Assembly: GCA_965221405.1 (NCBI GenBank)
Contig: CBDCSE010000003.1
Coordinates: forward strand, 310,001 to 374,000
Length of the DNA stretch: 64,000 bases
Direction of reading: 5' to 3'
Source: JAPOUP01 sp965221405
GTDB lineage: Bacteria; Pseudomonadota; Alphaproteobacteria; Rhodobacterales; Rhodobacteraceae
Under the pieces are notes generated by a model. That model worked only from the letters and a program-made list of their open reading frames with translations, ran no database searches and was not told where the DNA came from. This document shows, piece by piece, positions 17,894 through 26,222 of the stretch (positions within the stretch are counted from its first letter, which is position 1; each line of letters begins with the position of its first letter). The translations under genes were made by a program, and so were the position numbers.

Positions 17894-18876
17894 GAACGTT
17901 TTGCTTCGGCCAGTGCGCACAGAAGCTCATACATGATTGTCGCCCCGGCCAAAGCGGTGACGCCGCCGACGTCAAATGGCGGTGAGACCTCGACCATATC
18001 CGCACCGACATAGTTCAGCCCCCGGCACCCTCGGATCAAGGCAAGCGCGTCATAGGTCGATAGCCCCGCGATTTCCGGTGTGCCGGTTCCGGGCGCGAAG
18101 GCCGGGTCGATGCTGTCGATGTCAAAACTGAGATAGACAGGCGCACCCCCAATGATATCGCGGGTCTCGCTCACGATCGCGTCAATGCCGCGTTCCATGA
18201 CCTCTTCGATGAACATCACCCGCATTCCGGCCCGTTCGGAATAATTCCACCCCTCCGGGACGTTTTGCGCACCCCGGATGCCGATCTGAACGGTTCTGGC
18301 CGGATCGATCAGGCTTTCTTCATGTGCGCGTCGGAACGGGGCGCCGTGGTTAAATTTCGAGCCCTGAAAGCTGTCCCAGGTGTCTGTGTGGGCATCGATA
18401 TGCAGCAGCGCCATTGGTTCTTTGGTTATGGCGCGCAGAATGGGCAGGGTCACCGAATGGTCACCGCCACAGGCCAGCGGGGTAACATCCTCGCGAACCA
18501 TGGCGGCCACAAACGCGGTGATCTCGGCATGGGTCTTTTCGATATCAAACACAGTGCTGAACCGGACGTCGCCTACATCCGCAACCCGGCACAGATCGTA
18601 GGGGTTCACACGCGTCGCATGGTTGATCGCGCGCATCAGGCTGGACTGGTTGCGAACTTCGCGTGGGCCGTGACGGGCACCCGGACGGTTTGTTAGCGCA
18701 CCATCGTACGGGATGCCGATAAGGCCGATATCAATATCCTTCAGGCTGGTCGCAACGGGAGTGCGCATAAACGTTGCCAGTTCCGAATATCTGGGGGCGA
18801 ACATGTCGGGTGTGGTAGGGGGCGTAAAATCAGTCACGGCTTCAGACCTTATCGTAGCATTCAGGTCAAATTTCAC
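17890..18876 (-). CDS. Ureohydrolase family protein (agmatinase / guanidino-acid hydrolase)
   Basis: 328 residues with all binuclear manganese motifs: ACGGDHSVTLP, LHIDAHTDTWD, KFNHGAPF and YLSFDIDSIDPAFAPGTGTP. NRPGARHGPREVRNQSSLMR in the N-terminal part is typical of the agmatinase/guanidinobutyrase/guanidinopropionase branch rather than arginase. It hydrolyses a guanidino group to urea and an amine. It is the first gene of the minus-strand operon, diverging from the LysR gene, and its stop overlaps the kinase start. Which guanidino compound it uses cannot be read from the sequence. Confidence 0.9.
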   Translation of the reverse strand: MKFDLNATIRSEAVTDFTPPTTPDMFAPRYSELATFMRTPVATSLKDIDIGLIGIPYDGALTNRPGARHGPREVRNQSSLMRAINHATRVNPYDLCRVADVGDVRFSTVFDIEKTHAEITAFVAAMVREDVTPLACGGDHSVTLPILRAITKEPMALLHIDAHTDTWDSFQGSKFNHGAPFRRAHEESLIDPARTVQIGIRGAQNVPEGWNYSERAGMRVMFIEEVMERGIDAIVSETRDIIGGAPVYLSFDIDSIDPAFAPGTGTPEIAGLSTYDALALIRGCRGLNYVGADMVEVSPPFDVGGVTALAGATIMYELLCALAEAKRS

Positions 18877-18905
18877 GCTTGCTTACATCTAAACAATGCC
18901 GAATA

Positions 18906-19859
18906 GTGAATAAATACATTGATGACTATAATAGGAGCGGGATCATTCCCAACGTTCTCTCGACCCCCGACCTGCATCTGTTGCGTGTCTTTGTCGCCGT
19001 GGCGGAAGCCGGAGGGTTCTCACGTGCACAACTGGCGCTGAACGTCAGCCAGTCTACGATCAGCACGCAGATGATCGATCTGGAGACCCGTCTGGGCATG
19101 CGGCTATGCCGCCGTGGCCGCGCCGGTTTCGCCCTTACCGAGGAAGGGCGCGAGATCTATCGCTTTGCCAAGGAACTTCTGAGCGACTGCGAGGATTTCG
19201 TAAGCCGTGCCAGGGGTCTGCGGGGCGATATCTCCGGCGAGCTTCGGGTGGCAACCGCGGACGCCCTGCTGGGCAATCCCGACTTTCCATATGCCGACCT
19301 GATTGCCCGTCTGCGTGCGGATCTGCCTGCGGTGGTATTGGACTTGAAGGTGATGGAGCCATTGGAAATAGAACGCCTCGTTCTGGAAGAGAAACTGCAT
19401 ATGGGCATCCACACCTTCCCCAATCACGCGCCGGGCCTGCGATATGTAAAGCTTTTTCAGGAACGCCAGGTTCTGTATTGTGGTCAGGGACACCCGTTGT
19501 TTTCCAGACAGGCTGACCCTACCGCTGAGGAAGTTGAAGAATACGACTATGCTTCCCGGTCGTATTATGGAGGCGTCCTGCGACCGGGCCAGTTGCGACC
19601 CAAGGGAAATTTCGTGATCAGCGGAAACATGGAGGGCATTGCAGCGGCGATCCTGTCCGGTAAGTTCCTTGGCCATTTACCCGATCAATGTGCGGTTACT
19701 TTCCTGGAGGCTGGCCTTCTTGAACCCGTTTTGCCGGACGTTTTTTCATATGAAACAAATTTCGAGGCGGTGTTTCCTGCGGGGGCGCGCCTGTCGCGCG
19801 CGCAAAGGGCGCTTGAGAACATATTGATTGAAACCTGCGAGTTGGCCCAAACGGCCTGA
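18906..19859 (+). CDS. LysR family transcriptional regulator
   Basis: The N-terminal winged helix is LHLLRVFVAVAEAGGFSRAQ followed by LNVSQSTISTQMIDLETRLG; the rest is a substrate-binding domain. The frame is open from TTG 18879, only two bases from the divergent ureohydrolase start, so that start is unlikely. GTG 18906 is used here, but the best ribosome site (AGGAG, 18933-18937) precedes ATC/ATT codons at 18942-18947, which would put the protein end where LysR proteins usually begin. It probably senses the substrate of the divergent operon and binds the very short intergenic region. Confidence 0.85.
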   Translation: MNKYIDDYNRSGIIPNVLSTPDLHLLRVFVAVAEAGGFSRAQLALNVSQSTISTQMIDLETRLGMRLCRRGRAGFALTEEGREIYRFAKELLSDCEDFVSRARGLRGDISGELRVATADALLGNPDFPYADLIARLRADLPAVVLDLKVMEPLEIERLVLEEKLHMGIHTFPNHAPGLRYVKLFQERQVLYCGQGHPLFSRQADPTAEEVEEYDYASRSYYGGVLRPGQLRPKGNFVISGNMEGIAAAILSGKFLGHLPDQCAVTFLEAGLLEPVLPDVFSYETNFEAVFPAGARLSRAQRALENILIETCELAQTA

Positions 19860-20004
19860 ACCTGGGGTTCGGAATGCGATGGGCATCACCGGTTCGTGGG
19901 CCAATGGATCGGTGGCCTGTGGCATAGCCGCGAGATCTGTTTACCCTATCTCGGGAGCGGCTTCTGGCGTCGATCCGGTCCGTCTTCGCTTTCCTGCGCC
20001 GACG

Positions 20005-20133
20005 GACCATCAGGAACTCCAGCGACAGGGCCGCGAAACGGCGGTACTCCTCAACCTGCTGACGTGTCGCCTCCACCTCATGCGGGCGAATGTGGACTGT
20101 CCTGTGCCGGCCATCAAGCGAGCGGTGGAGAAC
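20005..20133 (-). pseudogene. DUF6788-like fragment (transposon-associated protein)
   Basis: The minus strand reads VLHRSLDGRHRTVHIRPHEV followed by EATRQQVEEYRRFAALSLEF. This resembles the small DUF6788-type proteins often found near transposases, which have a SVDGRTR-x-V-I-P pattern followed by an EYRRFR-x-L helix. The Cys cluster normally upstream is not visible. The rest of 19860-20456 shows no recognisable gene on either strand. Confidence 0.4.
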
Positions 20134-20456
20134 GTGTGCCCGGGATGACTGGGATCATCGTCCCCGGCGCAGTGACAGTTTGGCTTGGGGAATTACATGA
20201 TAAACAGCGAGGAACGGGGCGCAGATCACCCATGCCGCAAACCGTTGCCGCGCCTGATCGCGTCGTTCCTCAAGAACCCTGATATCGGCGGTCGGTCTCT
20301 GCTGTGCGCAATGACCTGACAGACTACTATCACAAAACAGGGCGCCGGGGCACAGAATCACGATCACGCCGCAGATGATGATCGATCACAAATTGTCGTA
20401 CACCCGACCGGACGGCCCGTCTTGACAGGGGCGGCGGGAGCGCCTAGTTGCGGGGC

Positions 20457-20726
20457 ATGGGCGATGCACCGGACATCCACGCGCTTTCGGAGCGCATCGC
20501 CGTGCTGGAGGAACGCATGAACACGCATCAGGCGACGTATGAAAAGGCGCTGGAGCGTTTCGAGCGCCGTATGGCGGACCGTGACGCCGCGCTTTCGGAG
20601 CGCATCGCGACGGCAACCGAGCGCATGGCCTCGTCGCGCTGGTGGCAGACCGCCATCATCATCGCGGCCATCGCCGCCCTGATCACCTTCGCGCCCGTTC
20701 TGCAGCGGATCGTCGGCGGCCCGTAG
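20457..20726 (+). CDS. Small coiled-coil membrane protein, unknown function
   Basis: 89 residues from ATG 20457. Residues 5-55 form heptad-like charged helices containing two related pieces (LSERIAVLEERMNTHQA and LSERIATATERMASS), then SRWWQTAIIIAAIAALITFA gives a single C-terminal transmembrane helix. This layout is common for phage, plasmid and integrative-element proteins of unknown role. It stands alone in a remnant-rich region. No function is claimed. Confidence 0.55.
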   Translation: MGDAPDIHALSERIAVLEERMNTHQATYEKALERFERRMADRDAALSERIATATERMASSRWWQTAIIIAAIAALITFAPVLQRIVGGP

Positions 20727-20821
20727 CCGTAGCGGTCTTCGGGTCGCCCTTTTCCCTTGCCCCGCGAGACGCCTGTTTTCCGGTTCAACTTACGGCCCGT
20801 CAGTGCGCCCGGGAGCGGAAC

Positions 20822-21058
20822 CCGGCGGAAACCTGCTGGGACACGCGCCTCTATCTGGAGGCGTGCGCGGAGGAGGATCCGGGCGACGGCAGCGTGATCC
20901 GCGCCGGGCTGAAAGACATCGTCCGCTCGGGGAACGCGAGCTGGCTGGCCCGCGAGGCCGGGATGAGCCGTGAGGGGCTTCATAGGGCGTTGTCGGAGAG
21001 CGGCAATCCGAGCTTCGCCACGGTCATGCAGACACCCGGGCGTTGGGAATGCATGTGA
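20822..21058 (+). pseudogene. Addiction-module antidote (HigA2-like HTH) remnant
   Basis: The frame reads YLEACAEEDPGDGSVIRAGL, ASWLAREAGMSREGLHRALS and ESGNPSFATVMQ, the signature of 'probable addiction module antidote' HTH proteins (LAREtGlSREgLYkALSpeGNPsFaTVlkV). The normal start and first 20 residues are degenerate, and after ATVMQ the sequence departs from the family (TPGRWECM), losing the last helix. No matching RelE/HigB toxin is adjacent. Confidence 0.6.
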
Positions 21059-21185
21059 GGATCACCGCATAGGCGTCGCGGATTTGGACGGGCCGTCCGG
21101 AACGGGCGGCGGCGGGATTCAGGAGCCGGGAAGCCAAGTGAGGCCGGAAACGGTGGACGAGTTCAGCATCGAAAAACCTCCACGC

Positions 21186-21418
21186 AGGCGGGTACGGCTG
21201 CAATCGATACCCCGGAAGGGAGAGGTGCACTGGTGCGATTACCCGCCCACAAGTGTCTGCATCTGCCCGAGTTCTGGAAACGTCGCCCGGTCGTGATCGT
21301 GTTACGGCATGCGGCGCTGTGCGGCACTGCCACCGTCGTGCCGATAATTTCACGGATGCAGCTCAATTCAGGGTTCTCGGCCCCTCTCCGCTCTCCGATT
21401 GATGGATGGGATGCCTAG
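21186..21418 (+). pseudogene. MazF/PemK-type toxin remnant, frameshifted
   Basis: In one frame the start of a PemK-like protein is visible (LQSIPRKGEVHWCDYPP); near 21240-21255 the homologous sequence continues one frame over as LHLPEFWKRRPVVIVLRHAA and LCGTATVVPIISRMQLN. Together they match the GEVYWCDFP...HLPEFWK-RPVvVls...TVVPlTT layout of this toxin family. The frameshift and divergent tail make it non-functional. The remnant follows the antidote-like remnant at 20822, but the two may come from different systems. Confidence 0.55.
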
Positions 21419-21536
21419 GCGATCTGCAACCATGTCACCACAGCGGCGGTCAGTCGGCTTTTGCCAGCGCGGGGCAGACCGTCGGTGTCCGAATGGGAAT
21501 ACAGGGAGATACTACGGAAAGTGACCGATAGCCTTG

Positions 21537-23177
21537 GGGTGTAGCCCAGATTAGTTGCTCATGCGGCGATGGCCTGATTCGTCCGCCATTCGAGCAGGTC
21601 GGGCAGCCGGAGGTTCATGGCGCAGCCCTTCAGCGCCAGCATGGCGTTGGCGCCCCTCTCCGGCCAGCGGGCGCCGGAGCGCCTGGGCCGCAGCCCGAAC
21701 TGCCGGCATCCGCCCTCGACGACGCCGCTCCCGACCTGGAGGCCCCGTTCCCGGAACCCGCCGTACCGCATCCGGCCGGGGTTCCTCCCGAAATGGCGGC
21801 AGCAGGCCTCGACTTCCCCGTGCCGGTCCCTGAAGGGCGCCAGCTCCCGGACCACCTTCGCCGCCCGGCCCGCCTTGACGTCGGCCTTCACCTCCGCGAA
21901 CCGCCGGTCCCGTTCCGCACCCGCCGGCAGGATCGCCTTCACGGCGTCCGACGCGTATTCAAGGGAATGCCACATGTCGAGCACGAACGTGACCCTGCGG
22001 CCCCCGAAGGGCCCGTCGCAGGCGTTCGGGATCCAGTCCGCCCCGTCGGAGACGACGACGGGCCCGGCGGCGTCGTGCGGCCCACGCCGCCGGGCCTCCC
22101 GGTCGAGCCGCGCCGCGAAGTCCGGGGCCTCCCGGCCTCCGGACGGCGCCGCCGCGCTGTCGATCAGGCAGCTGAACGACCCGCCGCGCCGGTCCTTCAC
22201 CGCCGCGCCGGTCCCGGGATCACGTCCCTCGGCCGTGTACACCACCGCGAGCTTCGCCTCGCGCGTCTCCGGGGTGCCGTCGGCCTGCCTGCCGCGAACG
22301 CCCCCGGTCTCCTCCCTGCGCATCGGGACGCCGGTGCCGTCGATGGAAAGATACATGCGCGGTTCCAGCGGCCTGGCGTCGACGACCTCCCCGCGCCCGG
22401 AGCGGGCCGCCGCCCCGACGGGCTCCAGCGCCCGGCGCTGCAGCGCGCCCGGCGACGCGTCCACACCGGCGAGGTCCGCGACATGCCGGCCCGCCGCCCC
22501 GGAGCCCATCAGCGTCACCGTCCCGTCCTCCAGCCCCAGCGCCCGGTCAAGCGGCAGGCACCCCTCGCCGCAGGACCGGCAGCGGAAATGCGCGCGCTCC
22601 GCCCCGGCCCGGCCGAGCCGCGTGAGCCAGGCCTTCCTCCTCGTCCCGTGCCGGGCCATCGGCCTGCCGCAGGCCCCGCACTCCGGCGCCGGCAGCGTCG
22701 CGTCCAGCCGCCCGGCAGAAGCTTCAGCGCCGCCGCGCCGCCGCCCGGCGAGGCGTCCCGGAGCGCGCGCCCGCCGCCGTCCAGGCCGGGCGCGCCCGAG
22801 CCCAGGTCCGCCGCCAGCCGCGGCAGCAGCGGACCGAACTCCGACGGGACCGCCTCCAGAAGCGCATCCGGCGTGCCGTCCCCCGCGACGTCGCGGCTCC
22901 GCACCTGGCCCCCCGGTCCAGTATCGGGTGAGCCCGTCCGCGTGCCTGCGGACCAGCGGCGGGCGCACGGCCGCCCCGTCCTCGGGAAGGCCCTCCAGAC
23001 AGTCCACCGCGTCCGGGTGGCGGTGCACCCGGCTCCCTTCGCTCTTCGTCATGACACGCACTCCCGCATCTGCCTCAACGCGCACCGCCGGCCGGTTCGT
23101 CCGGCCGTTGCACGGTGCGCCGCAGGTAAAGCGTGGCAGAAGAGAATCGCGGTCGTCAACTAATCTGGGCTACACCC
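21537..23177 (-). mobile_element. ISKra4-family insertion sequence with perfect 21-bp terminal inverted repeats
   Basis: The 21 bp at 21537-21557 (starting GGGTGTAGCCCAGATTAGTT) are repeated exactly in inverse orientation at 23157-23177, giving a 1641-bp element. I could not see a convincing target-site duplication in the flanks. It lies directly before a truncated HNH-type gene whose reading frame emerges from the right end, so it probably disrupted that gene. A second, decayed relative lies at 3095-3978. Confidence 0.8.
21559..23085 (-). pseudogene. ISKra4 family transposase, two compensating frameshifts
   Basis: The 508-codon frame carries CGACGRPMARHGTRRKAW and HFRCRSCGEGCLPLDRALGL (zinc-binding part), MYLSIDGTGVPMRREETGG, AKLAVVYTAEGRDPGTGA, GPVVVSDGADWI and QVGSGVVEGGCRQFGLRPRR, the ISKra4 DDE landmarks, down to the normal C-terminus. 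Between about 22910 and 22730 the homologous sequence (EAVPSEFGPLLPRLAADLGS) lies in another frame, so two shifts bracket a stretch of nonsense. The transposase is therefore probably inactive although all catalytic motifs and both element ends remain. Confidence 0.75.
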
Positions 23178-23517
23178 TCGGTCGAGAGCGTATGACTGGG
23201 AGAACTACCGTTACTGCGCTGCGTGGATCAACTCAAGCAAAGGCAATGTTCCCGCAGGTGATCTTCTGGACCCGTTTGAGATCGGGGCCGGATGGTTCGA
23301 GATCCATCTGCCGTCACTGCAGCTACGTGTTTCGGACACCATTCCGGAGGAGGTCCGGAATCGCGCTGAGTATGTTTTGAATAGGCTGCGTCTACGTGAC
23401 GACGAGCGGATCGTGCGTCAGCGAAGGGAATGGTATAGGATGTTTCAGGATGGCGATCTCACGCGGAAAGGGCTTGAAAGGATGGCACCGTTGATCGCAG
23501 CGGCGACCGGGGACTGA
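23178..23517 (+). pseudogene. C-terminal part of an HNH (PtuB/TIGR02646-like) protein, interrupted by ISKra4
   Basis: From the right end of the ISKra4 element the frame reads RAYDWENYRYCAAWINSSKG, then LLDPFEIGAGWFEIHLPSLQ, DDERIVRQRREWYRMFQDGD and ends LERMAPLIAAATGD. YDWxN...NSSKG...DPFEI is the second half of an HNH fold seen in retron- and Septu-associated PtuB-like proteins (family assignment from memory, moderate). No start codon remains and the N-terminal half is not recognisable on the other side of the element. Confidence 0.5.
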
Positions 23518-23776
23518 AAATCAGCCTTGAGAAAGCGCGGGGAAGCAAGCAGGCCGCCCAGACTGGCGTGAGAACGTTGACTCGTTGGTGATCCCCGACA
23601 TCCGGTATCAGCCGTGAAGACGCCGTGGCGTCGGGTTGATTCATCCTCGGGCCGGCGTGAAATTGGGTGCCGCATGCTTCGCTGAGCATAAGAGGGGCGG
23701 CGGCGGTTCCAGTTGGGAGATTCCCGATGCATACTACGTCTATGTCGTTCTGTATTGAGGCCGAAAGGAGCGCACC

Positions 23777-24694
23777 ATGCCACTGCCCATAACGGTTAGC
23801 GAACTGCACACGGATGACTCGGAGTCAAACGTAGGAAAGAACACCATCATCATCGCGATGACCCGTTACGAGGCGGGATTCCTCGAGGACATCCTGCGCC
23901 ATTACGCCAAGACCAACGAAACCACCGAATACACGGGGCGCCTGTGCCGGGAACTGCTTGACCGGATGGACGATTGCTTTGGGGTGAAGTGGACGGATCC
24001 CAAGGGGCTGAACCGAGACAAGATAAACGCCGCCGCTTTGGAAATCGACAAACCCGATTCGGACTTCTTCGCGCCGCGGACGTGCTTCCGCGACCCGATC
24101 CCCGAGATATTCCACGCCGCCGGGCTTCTGGACCGGGCCGTGGACGCGCACCTGGCCGGCGACCGCGCCCAGGCCGCGCGGCTCATCGCCGACGCCGACA
24201 TGCCGGAGGTCAGGGAATGGGTCGAATCCATCTGGGGGCGCGAGTCCCGCGACATCCACCGTGTCCGGGAAGTGGAGGGATCGCCCCCGAAACTGGGAAG
24301 GGACGATCGCCGAAGGGATCCAAGGCGCGATGCCACGTGCGACCAGAAAAGGGCGCTGGTCGAGCGCGACGGCTTCCGGTGCGGGTTCTGCGGCATTCCG
24401 GTCGTGCGCACGGAAATCAGGCGGGCTATGCACCTCGAATATCCGCAAGCCCTGCCCTGGGGCGGGACGAACGCGGGGCAGCATGCCGCGTTCCAGTGTC
24501 TGTGGATGCAGTTCGACCACGTGCTCCCGCACAGCCGCGGCGGCCGCACCGACCTCGACAACCTTGTCGTCACCTGCGGCCCCTGCAACTACGGGAGGTC
24601 GGAAGCGACGCTCGATGAGGTTGGGCTGGTCGACCCCCGGACCCGGCCGGTGCCGGGGACCGAATGGGACGGCCTGGAACGCTTCCTGGGCTGA
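23777..24694 (+). CDS. HNH endonuclease family protein
   Basis: 305 residues; ATG at 23777 follows AAAGGAG. The N-terminal 190 residues have no family I recognise. The C-terminal third is a zinc-supported HNH nuclease: RDGFRCGFCGIPVV, then QFDHVLPHSRGGRTDLDNLV with the Asp-His pair and VTCGPCNYGR with the second CxxC. A variable N-terminal region joined to a C-terminal HNH is a common plan for defence or mobile-element nucleases, and the surroundings (remnants of another HNH gene, toxin-antitoxin genes and an ICE protein) fit that. It is the only intact gene between 20.8 and 26.2 kb. Confidence 0.75.
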   Translation: MPLPITVSELHTDDSESNVGKNTIIIAMTRYEAGFLEDILRHYAKTNETTEYTGRLCRELLDRMDDCFGVKWTDPKGLNRDKINAAALEIDKPDSDFFAPRTCFRDPIPEIFHAAGLLDRAVDAHLAGDRAQAARLIADADMPEVREWVESIWGRESRDIHRVREVEGSPPKLGRDDRRRDPRRDATCDQKRALVERDGFRCGFCGIPVVRTEIRRAMHLEYPQALPWGGTNAGQHAAFQCLWMQFDHVLPHSRGGRTDLDNLVVTCGPCNYGRSEATLDEVGLVDPRTRPVPGTEWDGLERFLG

Positions 24695-24783
24695 GGGCGG
24701 TGCCGGGCGGGCTTCCCCGCCAAAGAGGCCTGAAAAACGAACCGAAGCCGCCACACTTAGGGTAATCCCGCGCAAACCTTCCG

Positions 24784-25236
24784 ATGGAGCCTACCAAGTG
24801 GGGGTGGATCGTGATTTTTTCGAATATCACGAGAGTGCTCATCATAGCTGCAGTTATGACGGTTATGCTGGTTATGGCTTTTTGGGACAACCGGGCATTC
24901 GTCTTTCCGGGGGTGTTCGCCCAAGAGGCCTCCTTCGGAGAATCAACTAACACTGAAAGCGTCAATACCCGAATCCGCAGGATTGAGCGGAATGAGACTC
25001 ATCGACAGGCCTGGGGATTGTCCGAAACCGACTGGAGTCGATACCAGGACCTGCTGTCGGGTCCTTCCGGGCTGTGGTATTCGCATCTTGCACCAACCGT
25101 GGTGCTCGGTATCAATGCCGAATCGGATGCCGAGCGGCAACGCTTCGCGCAAATCGTCTGGGAGCAGGAACAACAACGACTGGATAACCTGTTTGCCTTC
25201 AATCGAGCCTATCAGCAGGTTACCCGAAATCCGTAA
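24784..25236 (+). CDS. Integrating conjugative element protein, TIGR03759 family, C-terminally truncated
   Basis: 150 residues with an N-terminal membrane or signal segment (NITRVLIIAAVMTVMLVMAF) followed by the family core WGLSETDWSRYQDLLSGPSG and LGINAESDAERQRFAQIVWE. TIGR03759 proteins belong to the conjugation modules of PFL_4669/SXT-like integrative elements. The family normally continues past the RAYQ helix; here a stop follows after NP, right before an IS5 remnant, so the end appears lost. No other conjugation genes are in the window. Confidence 0.65.
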   Translation: MEPTKWGWIVIFSNITRVLIIAAVMTVMLVMAFWDNRAFVFPGVFAQEASFGESTNTESVNTRIRRIERNETHRQAWGLSETDWSRYQDLLSGPSGLWYSHLAPTVVLGINAESDAERQRFAQIVWEQEQQRLDNLFAFNRAYQQVTRNP

Positions 25237-25399
25237 AGATTTGAAATTTTTACCCAGGGCAATCGCTTTTGGGCCCGAGAGACTGGGGTGGAGTTCGGGA
25301 ATGCCTCAAATTACCGTGGAAGGCGGCGACAGACCACACCTTGTTCTTCTTATGTTCCCATTTCGGACTGATGAAACTTCAAAAGCGATTGCCCGAAAA

Positions 25400-25846
25400 A
25401 AGGGAGGCCCGGAATCAGGGAACCGGGCGTTCCCGGGGCGGCCTGACGACCAGGACCGTCGCCGTCGTGGACGCGCTCGGCTACCTGGTCCGCTTCAGGA
25501 TCCCTGCCGCCCGGGCGCACGACCTTCAGGGGATGCCGGGGCTTCCGGGCGGGCTGGAGTTCGGGGCCTTCGTCGGCGACAGGGCCTTCGACGCCGACTG
25601 GCTGCTGGAGGATCTGGACGGGCGCGGCGCGGAGGCGGCGGTCCCGCCGGAACGGAACCGGACGGCGCCCCAGGCGCGTGACAGGGAGATGTACGGGTGG
25701 CGGCACCTGGTGGACAGTTTCCTCCCGAAGCCCGGGGAGTTCCGGGCGGTCGCGACGCGGTACGACAGGACCGCCGCGGGCTTCGCGGCGGGGATCCGTC
25801 CCGTCGCCGGCGTGGTCGCCGCGTCATGAGTGTCAACAGGCCCTAG
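25400..25846 (+). pseudogene. IS5 family (IS427-group) transposase C-terminal half with right end
   Basis: GRSRGGLTTRTVAVVDALGY, FGAFVGDRAFDADWLLEDLD, AVPPERNRTAPQA and YGWRHLVDSFLPKPGEFRAV are the C-terminal IS5/IS427 DDE sequence down to the normal end GVVAAS. TGAGTGTCAACAGGCCCTAG (25827-25846) is the usual right terminal repeat of this group and includes the stop codon. The left half and left end are absent. It joins the truncated ICE gene on one side and an IS4 remnant on the other. Confidence 0.7.
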
Positions 25847-25989
25847 TCGAACAATTTCAACTGCTTATCGAGATCAGGCTGTGGTTTCTGCAGTGGGTCA
25901 TTTCCAAGCCTTTGATTCAACGGTGTTTTCTCGAACGGGGTAACGCTCAGGATCTGTAGAATTGTGTGGCGACTCATGTCCAGCCTGAG
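25843..25989 (-). pseudogene. IS4 family transposase C-terminal remnant
   Basis: The minus strand ends LRLDMSRHTILQILSVTPFE followed by KTPLNQRLGN and NQ-like KQLKLFD, the highly recognisable C-terminus of IS4-type transposases (TILQILSvtlFEKtpl...QLiLFD). Only about 48 codons are readable; the stop lies in the right end of the IS5 fragment. The remaining 25990-26222 shows no gene. Confidence 0.6.
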
Positions 25990-26222
25990 TCGCTTTCGAA
26001 GGGAGAGGTGGGGGAAGCTCCCATAACCGCTTTTCGATACCGATAGGGGAGGGCGACAGGTTACGGGGCCGCGTCTTGGCCGCCTGCCGTCCCGGTCGGC
26101 AATCGTTGGGGGTGGACAGATCCAGCATGTGTGGCTCTTAATTTCCGTTCCAGCGGCGATGACGGGATTCAGGGGATTCCCGCACGGGAACACCGGACGT
26201 CCTTGGCAGGGGTCGCATCCCG

